DNA from: J088 sp003695505 [NCBI: Candidatus Dadabacteria bacterium]
GTDB taxonomy: Bacteria; J088
NCBI GenBank assembly: GCA_003695505.1
Contig: RFIY01000311.1
Location: 1-5,709, forward strand
DNA length: 5,709 nucleotides
Direction: 5' to 3'
The notes below the pieces were generated by a model. That model was not told the origin of the DNA and searched no databases. It saw nothing but the letters and a program-made list of their open reading frames with translations. The stretch's first letter is position 1. Each line of letters opens with the position of its first letter. Below, one piece after another: positions 1-5,252 of this stretch. The position numbers and the translations under genes are program-made.

Positions 1-743
1 ATGCTGGCTATCGCTGTTATCTGCCCTATATGCGGGGCTACGGCGAGACCGACCCGGACCCGAACGACGACTACTTTGCCGTGTCGCTGGCCGAGGATGC
101 GACCGGGCTTGCGGAAGCGTTTGGCAACGGCGAGCCGGTGACGTTGATCGGGCACGACTGGGGCGCGGTGGCGACCTACGCGGCGGCCGTACATGCACCT
201 GCGGCGTTCGAGCGGATTGTCGCGATGGCTGTGCCGCCAACGAGCGTGATTCGCCGCAACCTGCTGCACGATCCGGCGCAATTGCGTCGGAGCTGGTACA
301 TGTTCTTCTTTCAGGCGCCACTGCTGTCCGAATACGCACTGATGGCCAATGACTTTGCGTTGATCGAACGGTTGTGGCGCGACTGGAGTCCCGGCTGGCT
401 GTATCCCGAATGGCACATCGATTCGGTCAAGGGCACGTTTCGCACGCCAGGCACGCCGCGGCGCGCGCTGTTGTATTACCGGTGCATGATCCGTCCACCG
501 ATGCCGTCACAAAAAGAACGCTATCGGATGTCGTTCGATCTGCTCACGCGCCATGCGATCCAGGTGCCATCGCTGGTCATCGCCGGGCGCCGTGACGGAT
601 GCCTTGGGATCCGGATGTACGATGGCTGGCAGCGCGCATTTTCCGGTCCTTGCCGGTTCGAGGTGATCGAGGACGCGGGCCATTTCGTGCAGGCTGAACG
701 CCCGGATGTCGTCGCCCGACGCATTCTCGACTGGGCAGGGTAA
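1..743 (+). CDS. Epoxide-hydrolase-like alpha/beta hydrolase (5' end missing)
   Basis: The reading frame is open from base 3, ahead of the first in-frame ATG at base 30. The residues before that ATG (AGYRCYLPY) continue into RGYGETD, a conserved core strand and loop of the family, so the gene starts upstream of the window. The nucleophile elbow is GHDWGA, with Asp (codon 156-158) in the nucleophile position. That is typical of epoxide hydrolases and related dehalogenases rather than Ser esterases. A cap region follows with a LLYYR segment (Tyr codons 474-479), where epoxide hydrolases keep a ring-activating Tyr. The acid residue is probably Asp in AGRRDG (594-596), and the catalytic His is in DAGHFVQAERPD (681-683). 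The expected role is cytoplasmic hydrolysis of an epoxide or similar small organic substrate, but the substrate cannot be read from the sequence. The stop TAA overlaps the next start by one base (TAATG). The hydrolase class is secure; the epoxide assignment is probable. Confidence 0.88.
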   Translation, partial: AGYRCYLPYMRGYGETDPDPNDDYFAVSLAEDATGLAEAFGNGEPVTLIGHDWGAVATYAAAVHAPAAFERIVAMAVPPTSVIRRNLLHDPAQLRRSWYMFFFQAPLLSEYALMANDFALIERLWRDWSPGWLYPEWHIDSVKGTFRTPGTPRRALLYYRCMIRPPMPSQKERYRMSFDLLTRHAIQVPSLVIAGRRDGCLGIRMYDGWQRAFSGPCRFEVIEDAGHFVQAERPDVVARRILDWAG

Positions 744-1582
744 TGAGCCGAAAACCGCCGGTTTTTCCAGAGGCAGCCGCGGTTGCACCTGGCTGGATCG
801 ACACGCACGCGCATCTGACCGCGGGACGTTTCGATGAGGATCGGGACGAGGTGATTGCCCGTGCGTGGGAGTGGAACGTGCGCGGCGTGCTCGCGATCGG
901 CTCTGGTTATGGTGTGGACGGCAATGATGCGGCCGTGGCGCTGGCCGGATCTGAGCCGCGCATTCTGGCGTCCGTTGGCGTTCACCCCCAGGAGGCCCGC
1001 CAGTGGGACGATACCTTGCCGGACCGCATCCGCCGATGGACGGGCGACCAGAATGTGGTCGCGATCGGCGAGTGCGGCCTCGATTATGCGCGTGACTACG
1101 CCGATTTCGCGGCGACGCAGCGCGATGTATTTGCCGCACAGTGCGCACTCGCCGTCGAGCTCGACCTGCCAGTCATCGTCCATACCCGGGACGCAGAAGC
1201 GGATACACTGGCGATTTTGCGGGAGTACGGCATCGGCAGTCGTGTTCCGGGGCTGATCCATTTCTTTACGGGGTCCCTCGAAAGTGCGCGCCGCTGGCTC
1301 GATCTTGGGTTATATCTGGGTATACCCGGCGTCGTGACGCTGCCAAATGCGCCAGATCTGGTCGCCGCCGTGCCGCATCTGCCCCTCGAGCGGCTGGTGA
1401 TTGAGACAGACAGTCCGTTTGCGGCGCCGGTCCCGCGCCGCGGGCGGCGCAATGAGCCGGCCTGGGTTGTCTGGACCGGACTTCGTGTTGCCGAGCTGAT
1501 GGGGGTGCCGCCCGAGACGGTTGCGCAGGCCACGACCGCCAATGCACGGAACCTGTTCGATCGAAACGGAGGTTGGGCGTGA
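743..1582 (+). CDS. TatD family metal-dependent deoxyribonuclease/hydrolase
   Basis: The 279-residue product carries the full TatD ligand set. DTHAHL at 20-25 supplies His22 and His24. GECGLDY gives Glu110, IVHTRDAE gives His147, LIHFFTGS gives His173 and ETDSP gives Asp223. The following PVPRRGRRNEP and the C-terminal NARNLF are also characteristic. The fold is a metal-dependent TIM barrel. Characterised TatD proteins are cytoplasmic Mg-dependent nucleases with 3'-5' exonuclease activity, linked to DNA repair or degradation, although many paralogues have unknown substrates. About 18 residues precede the first motif, slightly more than usual. The start at 743 is preferred because it overlaps the upstream stop (TAATG) and follows a purine-rich stretch (GGGCAGGG). 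The gene then overlaps the EVE gene by four bases, implying coupled translation. Which TatD subfamily it belongs to is not resolved. Confidence 0.93.
   Translation: MSRKPPVFPEAAAVAPGWIDTHAHLTAGRFDEDRDEVIARAWEWNVRGVLAIGSGYGVDGNDAAVALAGSEPRILASVGVHPQEARQWDDTLPDRIRRWTGDQNVVAIGECGLDYARDYADFAATQRDVFAAQCALAVELDLPVIVHTRDAEADTLAILREYGIGSRVPGLIHFFTGSLESARRWLDLGLYLGIPGVVTLPNAPDLVAAVPHLPLERLVIETDSPFAAPVPRRGRRNEPAWVVWTGLRVAELMGVPPETVAQATTANARNLFDRNGGWA
1568..1572 (+). promoter_or_regulatory. Shine-Dalgarno site for the EVE gene
   Basis: GGAGG lies six bases before the GTG at 1579. It decides the start: GTG at 1579 has ideal spacing, while the in-frame TTG at 1573 directly abuts the motif and could not use it. 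The site lies inside the end of the TatD gene. Confidence 0.85.
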
Positions 1583-2064
1583 ACTACTGGCTGCTCAAGA
1601 GCGAACCGGACGTGTTTTCGATCGACGACCTTGCCGACGTCGAACGGGAGCCCTGGGACGGCGTGCGCAATTACCAGGCGCGCAACTTCATGCGCGATCA
1701 GATGCAGGTCGGCGATCTGGCACTGTTCTATCATTCGAACACAAGGCCGCCCGGAGTCGTCGGCGTGGCAAGAATCGCGACGCCTGCCCATCCGGACGAG
1801 ACGCAGTTCGATCCGCAGTCGCGGTATTACGATCCCAAAAGCTCGCCTGACAATCCGCGCTGGTGGTGTCCGGATGTTTCATTTGTTCTGAAATTTCCGG
1901 ATGTTGTCTCGCTACAGACGTTGCGGGACGATCCGGGCTGCGCAGGGATGCTCGTGACAAGGAAAGGGCAGCGGCTGTCGGTGCAGCCGGTGGAGCCGGA
2001 ACACTTTCGACGCGTTCTGGAGCTGGCCGGGGTAGATCCGGCGGACGTCAGCGCGGCCCTTTGA
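1579..2064 (+). CDS. EVE domain-containing protein (THYN1-like)
   Basis: The 161-residue protein is a single EVE domain of normal length. It opens with NYWLLKSEPDVFSIDDL (residues 2-18), the family signature. WDGVRNYQARN (26-36) and GDLALFYHSN (45-54) line the presumed ligand pocket, and GVVGVARI follows. EVE domains share the PUA/YTH-like fold and are thought to bind modified bases in DNA or RNA; the ligand of bacterial stand-alone members is not established. The start is the GTG at 1579, supported by the GGAGG before it and by homologues that begin at MNYW. The GTGA overlap with the TatD stop suggests coupled translation with a nucleic-acid hydrolase. The 3' end overlaps the convergent thioredoxin gene by 17 bases. 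Family assignment is very secure, but the cellular role is inferred. Confidence 0.94.
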   Translation: MNYWLLKSEPDVFSIDDLADVEREPWDGVRNYQARNFMRDQMQVGDLALFYHSNTRPPGVVGVARIATPAHPDETQFDPQSRYYDPKSSPDNPRWWCPDVSFVLKFPDVVSLQTLRDDPGCAGMLVTRKGQRLSVQPVEPEHFRRVLELAGVDPADVSAAL

Positions 2065-2473
2065 CGATCGCCTGAGATTCAAGCCATCGCAACAACGGCT
2101 TGCGCTCCAGACGGCCATCGTAACGGCTGCTGGCGCCGTCGGGATGGAGCACGACGAGGGTTGGCAGCGCGGACACGTTCCAGGTTTCTGCGAGGCTTTC
2201 CTCGGCAGCGCTCTGTTCGATGTTGATTTCGACGGTCGTGAACTGCCGCAATACAGTTTCTGCCGATGAATCGGCCAGGATGTTGCGCTTGACGCCCTCG
2301 CAGGCCGTACACCACGGCGCCGTAAACAACAACAGAATCGGTCGATCCTGCCCGGTCGTGGCTGTCGCGAGACCTGGTGCATCGTGAAAATCGGGAGTGA
2401 AGTGCCTGCCGGCATACACGTTGCCGGCCAGGAGGAGGCAGGTGAGCACGGTTGCGACGGTTCGCGCCTTCAT
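2048..2473 (-). CDS. Exported thioredoxin-fold protein
   Basis: The 141-residue product begins with a Sec-type signal peptide: Lys2 and Arg4, a hydrophobic core at about 6-17, and a likely cleavage after NVYA at residue 21. There is no convincing lipobox, so a soluble periplasmic protein is expected. The thioredoxin fold is shown by LLLFTAPWCTACE with the redox pair Cys55/Cys58, by the cis-proline segment ALPT (Pro104), and by GRLERKPLLRWL at the end. It resembles the SoxW/thioredoxin_7-type single-domain proteins. The likely role is reduction or exchange of protein disulfides outside the cytoplasm, but its electron donor and targets are unknown. The start ATG overlaps the anti-sigma stop (ATGA) and it has no clear Shine-Dalgarno of its own, so it is probably made by translational coupling. 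It is the last gene of the sigma/anti-sigma operon. Confidence 0.9.
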   Translation of the reverse strand: MKARTVATVLTCLLLAGNVYAGRHFTPDFHDAPGLATATTGQDRPILLLFTAPWCTACEGVKRNILADSSAETVLRQFTTVEINIEQSAAEESLAETWNVSALPTLVVLHPDGASSRYDGRLERKPLLRWLESQAIVKGPR

Positions 2474-2757
2474 GCCGCGCCGCCATGGTTGCCGTTGGCC
2501 GCCTGTGCCGTTTCCAGCGCCTGCTCGATCCGCTTGCGCGCGTCAGCGGGCAGCGGAGGCAGGTTGTGGGCATCGGCCTCGGGCGGCAGCTCCGCCATGG
2601 TTTCATCGATGGCACGGATCTGGCGGCCGAACAGCCTGCACGCACTGCACATCGTCAGATGAAAGCCGAGCGCCAGGCGTTCAGACAGGCGCAGCGGCCG
2701 GTCCAGGCGTTCTGACTGAAGGCGGGATGCCTCATCGCAATGGATCATCAGGCTCAT
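2470..2757 (-). CDS. Soluble zinc-type (ZAS/zf-HC2-like) anti-sigma factor
   Basis: The 95-residue protein carries HLTMCSAC, the H-x3-C-x2-C signature of zinc-binding anti-sigma factors (His33, Cys37, Cys40). Cys7, next to His6, lies 26 residues before His33, the usual place of the fourth zinc ligand. These are its only three cysteines. No hydrophobic segment could span a membrane, so it should be cytoplasmic, like RsrA or ChrR-type regulators and unlike RseA. Residues about 50-95 are acidic and helix-prone (ELPPEADAHNL onward) and end in a short Gly/Asn/Ala tail. It is expected to bind and silence the sigma factor encoded directly upstream, with release on thiol oxidation or zinc loss; that trigger is inferred. 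The start overlaps the sigma stop by four bases (ATGA) and a GGAG lies ten bases upstream. Met4 is a possible alternative start. Confidence 0.88.
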   Translation of the reverse strand: MSLMIHCDEASRLQSERLDRPLRLSERLALGFHLTMCSACRLFGRQIRAIDETMAELPPEADAHNLPPLPADARKRIEQALETAQAANGNHGGAA

Positions 2758-3335
2758 GCGTGGGTGACTCCGTGCCCGTGTTCTTCCAGGCAGTCGCGCA
2801 GCCGCGCCCGTGCCCGGTAGAGGATGACATACAGGTTGGTCGAAGAAATGTTCAGCGCCTTACAGATGTCGTCCGTATCCAGCTCGTCATCGTGGCGAAG
2901 GGTAAACGCGGTGGCCATGGCGTCGGGCAATAACGACACGCAATCTGCAAGCGCCTGCCTGAATTGTGCATCGTGCACGGCCTGTTCCGGGTCCTGATCC
3001 CAGCTCCCCGGGCGGCGCTGCCAGGTTCCGCGGTCATCGAAGCGGTCATTGTCCGCGGCGCGGTCGAACCAGACATCATCCGCTGCCGGTCGTTCGCGAT
3101 ACTGCCGACGAAAATAGTCGAGAATTTTGTGGCGGAGGATGCCGATCAGCCAGGTGCGTTCCTGGGATCGTCCGTCGAACGTGTCACGCGCCTTCCAGGC
3201 GGCAAGCAGGGCGTCCTGGACCAGATCTTCCGCGAGGACTCTGTCCCTGACATGCTTGAGCGCGTAGCGGTAGAGGACATCACCATGCGCGGTCAACCAG
3301 TGTCGCGGATCAATCTGAGAACCATCGGTTTGCAC
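2754..3335 (-). CDS. ECF-family RNA polymerase sigma factor
   Basis: The 193-residue protein has the two-domain ECF layout. Region 2 spans about 18-84, with YALKHVRDRVLAEDLVQDAL (core-polymerase binding) and TWLIGILRHKILDYFRR (-10 recognition and melting). A polar, Asp/Arg-rich linker covers about 85-122. Region 4 spans about 125-185, with the helix-turn-helix DTDDICKALNISSTNLYV followed by RARARLRDCLEEHG, which should read the -35 element. The start is GTG at 3335; no closer in-frame start keeps the conserved HGDVLYRYAL context, and the upstream Shine-Dalgarno is weak (AAGAG, about 11 bases away). It overlaps the anti-sigma gene by ATGA, so the two are likely made in fixed ratio. Autoregulation from the 53-base upstream gap is usual for ECF operons but not shown here. 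The regulon is unknown; the divergent lipoproteins are the nearest candidates. Confidence 0.95.
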   Translation of the reverse strand: MQTDGSQIDPRHWLTAHGDVLYRYALKHVRDRVLAEDLVQDALLAAWKARDTFDGRSQERTWLIGILRHKILDYFRRQYRERPAADDVWFDRAADNDRFDDRGTWQRRPGSWDQDPEQAVHDAQFRQALADCVSLLPDAMATAFTLRHDDELDTDDICKALNISSTNLYVILYRARARLRDCLEEHGHGVTHA

Positions 3336-3388
3336 AGTCGGTTAAACTCTTATGCAGGTTCGAACATGATGATGAACAGGATGCGTGT
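3336..3388. promoter_or_regulatory. Divergent promoter/operator region between sigma and peptidase genes
   Basis: These 53 bases separate two outward-facing start codons and are visibly less GC-rich than their surroundings (for example GTTAAACTCTTATG). They hold the perfect palindrome GTTCGAAC at 3358-3365 and a 9-of-10 direct repeat, GAACATGATG (3362-3371) and GAACAGGATG (3374-3383). I found no strong sigma-70 hexamer pair on either strand. On the minus strand GAACC followed 16 bases later by CGACT resembles an ECF promoter, but it would place transcription inside the sigma gene. Promoters may therefore extend into either coding region. The regulatory role follows from the gene layout; the exact sites are unresolved. 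Confidence 0.5.
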
Positions 3389-5239
3389 GTGTCGATCGTG
3401 GACACCATCAGATTACAACAATCCGCGAACTTGCTTCGCCTGTGCGTACTGTTTCTGGTTGCATCCGGTTGTCGCGCGACCGGCCCGTCCGTGAGTGACG
3501 GGCAGTTGATCGTGTCACTGACGGCTGAGCCTGCCTGCTTGCAGGCCGGCGAATCAGCGGTCGTGCGTTGGGAAACCCAGGGCAAAGTCGATTGCCGTTT
3601 CATCGAGCTTGACCGCGCGGTAGCGGATGATGGTTCGATGACCGTCACGCCGGACAGGTCATCGGCGATGACGTTGCACTGCACCGGGCGCGATGGCACC
3701 GTAGATGAGCAGACGATTGACCTCCTTGTGGCTGCCGCGGATGCGGCCAGATCCCTGTCGGTGACGGCGCGATACGAGCAAATCCCGCTCGACGAGAGCG
3801 GCTTGCGATTCGATGCGACACAGCAGCTCCCGATTCGCCGTGCACGCGTCCTGCTCGTCAATGCCTGCGACGGCGCGTTGATCGACGAAGACGAGCTGGA
3901 TGAACAGGGGCAGGCGGCATTTGACTGGACCGGAACCAATCTGGTGCGCGCGCAGGTCTGGGCTGAATCGACCGATCCACCGATCGAGGTTGTGGATAAC
4001 ACGTCGGGCGGCGCCATTTATGTGCTCGAATCCCGTCCTGCCGATGTTGTCTCGGTGACCTCCGTGTCTCTGCTCGCCGATGCGGGCATCGCCGATGGCA
4101 GCTATGACGACGTGCGGGCGTCCGCCCCGTTCGCAATACTCGACACGCTGATCGATGCCGGCGATGTCCTGCTGGACGCGATAGACGTTAATCTCGACAC
4201 CCTGACCGTCAACTGGAGCGTGCGCAACAGGCCGGAGTCACCGGCCAGTGATGCGGATATCGCGGACGGCGCCATCGGGACGACGGCCTGGGACGGTACA
4301 GGGATCTATGTACTCGGACTGGCCGACGTCGATACTGATGAATTCGACCGGGACGTGATCGTTCACGAGTGGGGACACTATCTGGAGGGGACGATCGGCC
4401 GAGCGGACTCGCAGGGGGGGCCACACGGATTTGGCGAACTGCTCGATCCACGGGTTGCATTCAGCGAAGGGTGGGGTAATGCACTGTCCGCGATCATCGG
4501 GGATCCGGACACGCTGTATATGGATTCTTTTGGTGAGGCGGCGGCCAGCGTGGCCGGATTTGATGTGAATGAGAACTCGGATCGCGTCGATCCGGTCCCC
4601 GGCTGGTTTTCCGAGGCGAGCATCACCGGGATCTTGTTCGATTTGTACGACGATGATACCGATGAATCGTTCGATCAGGTCGCGCTGGGAGCAGCGCCGA
4701 TTTTCGAGACGGCCTTCGGCTATCAGCGGCAGACAAGCGCATATACCACGCTGTTTTCGTTCATTAATGGGCTGCAGTCCGCTACAGGCGCGACCGCCGC
4801 GATCGACGCGTTGCTCGCCCAGCACGACATCGAGCCGGTGCGTGACGACTGGGGGTCGACCGAGGACAACGCAGGGCTCCTCGCGCCGACCGAGGGTGGT
4901 ATCACACAGAATGTTCCGGTCTATCACACGCTGAGCGTGGGGTCGCCCGTTTCGCTGGTTCTTGCGGGTGGCCCGTTCGCCGAAGACGTGAACAAGCTCG
5001 GACAGAATCGCCTCGGCCGTTTTCTGGGAGACGGTAGCCGTCGTACGGTGACGGTGTCGTCGACATCCGATGTGGATCTGTTCGTACACCGGAACGGGCA
5101 GCTACTTGGCGCAGGGCTCGGCCTGACGGGCAGTGAAAGCGTGGATATCGACACGATTTCCGGCGTCTGGTATACGGTCAACGTGCGTGGCTATCGGACT
5201 ACGTCCGGGTCATATTCTGCAACGCTGGAATTGAAATAG
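3389..5239 (+). CDS. Predicted lipoprotein zinc metallopeptidase (HEWGH...SEGW type)
   Basis: The 616-residue product starts with a lipoprotein-type signal ending in LVASGC (lipidated Cys28; Ala at -3 is less common but acceptable). Residues about 40-115 look like a bacterial Ig-like domain (AGESAVVRW, then MTLHCTG). A beta-rich section follows to about 230 (RRARVLLV, VDNTSGGAIYVL). The catalytic region has VIVHEWGHYLE (His326, Glu327, His330) and AFSEGWGNALS with Glu360 thirty residues later, which matches a gluzincin such as M4 or M36. Residues about 508-616 form a beta-sandwich resembling the pre-peptidase C-terminal type (DVDLFVHRNGQLL). I recognise the architecture from uncharacterised gammaproteobacterial lipoproteins; no substrate is known. 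The mature chain is rich in Asp and has four non-lipid cysteines (50, 69, 98, 160). GTG at 3389 follows ACAGG by eight bases; GTG at 3398 is an alternative. The gene diverges from the sigma gene. Confidence 0.82.
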   Translation: MSIVDTIRLQQSANLLRLCVLFLVASGCRATGPSVSDGQLIVSLTAEPACLQAGESAVVRWETQGKVDCRFIELDRAVADDGSMTVTPDRSSAMTLHCTGRDGTVDEQTIDLLVAAADAARSLSVTARYEQIPLDESGLRFDATQQLPIRRARVLLVNACDGALIDEDELDEQGQAAFDWTGTNLVRAQVWAESTDPPIEVVDNTSGGAIYVLESRPADVVSVTSVSLLADAGIADGSYDDVRASAPFAILDTLIDAGDVLLDAIDVNLDTLTVNWSVRNRPESPASDADIADGAIGTTAWDGTGIYVLGLADVDTDEFDRDVIVHEWGHYLEGTIGRADSQGGPHGFGELLDPRVAFSEGWGNALSAIIGDPDTLYMDSFGEAAASVAGFDVNENSDRVDPVPGWFSEASITGILFDLYDDDTDESFDQVALGAAPIFETAFGYQRQTSAYTTLFSFINGLQSATGATAAIDALLAQHDIEPVRDDWGSTEDNAGLLAPTEGGITQNVPVYHTLSVGSPVSLVLAGGPFAEDVNKLGQNRLGRFLGDGSRRTVTVSSTSDVDLFVHRNGQLLGAGLGLTGSESVDIDTISGVWYTVNVRGYRTTSGSYSATLELK

Positions 5240-5242
5240 TCC

Positions 5243-5248
5243 AGGAGG
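5243..5248 (+). promoter_or_regulatory. Shine-Dalgarno site for the second lipoprotein
   Basis: AGGAGG is a near-perfect ribosome-binding site in the 13-base gap after the peptidase stop. The GTG at 5253 begins four bases later, a slightly short spacing. It supports that GTG, since the next in-frame ATG lies far downstream, beyond the signal peptide. Confidence 0.8.
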
Positions 5249-5252
5249 TTCT

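Noticed and set aside
1-3. ATG at the very first bases as a possible gene start
   Set aside because: It is in a different frame from the hydrolase. The true frame is open from base 3 with family-consistent residues before base 30, so the gene is simply cut.
507-1261. Long minus-strand open frames across the hydrolase and TatD genes
   Set aside because: They lie opposite well-recognised genes, are rich in Arg/Pro/His in the way of GC-rich shadow frames, and show no family motif.
1573-1578. TTG at 1573 as the start of the EVE protein
   Set aside because: It directly abuts the GGAGG motif, leaving no spacing. The GTG at 1579 has proper spacing, overlaps the TatD stop and gives the family-typical MNYW N-terminus.
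2026-2042. Inverted repeat GCCGG/CCGGC with a seven-base loop near the convergent junction, as a terminator
   Set aside because: The stem is only five base pairs, it lies within the EVE coding region, and no T-run follows on either strand.
3330-3356. Sigma-70 promoter for the peptidase gene (TTGCAC with TATGCA)
   Set aside because: The spacer is 15 bases and the -10 match is only three of six, too weak to call.
2964-3494. A 176-codon plus-strand frame over the sigma gene and the intergenic gap
   Set aside because: Most of it is antisense to a clear ECF sigma factor and it has no recognisable domain. Only its last part, from the ATG cluster at 3366, is of interest as the out-of-frame start region.
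4238-5089. A 283-codon minus-strand frame inside the metallopeptidase gene
   Set aside because: It is a shadow of the peptidase, with no motif, no ribosome-binding context, and a composition typical of antisense frames.
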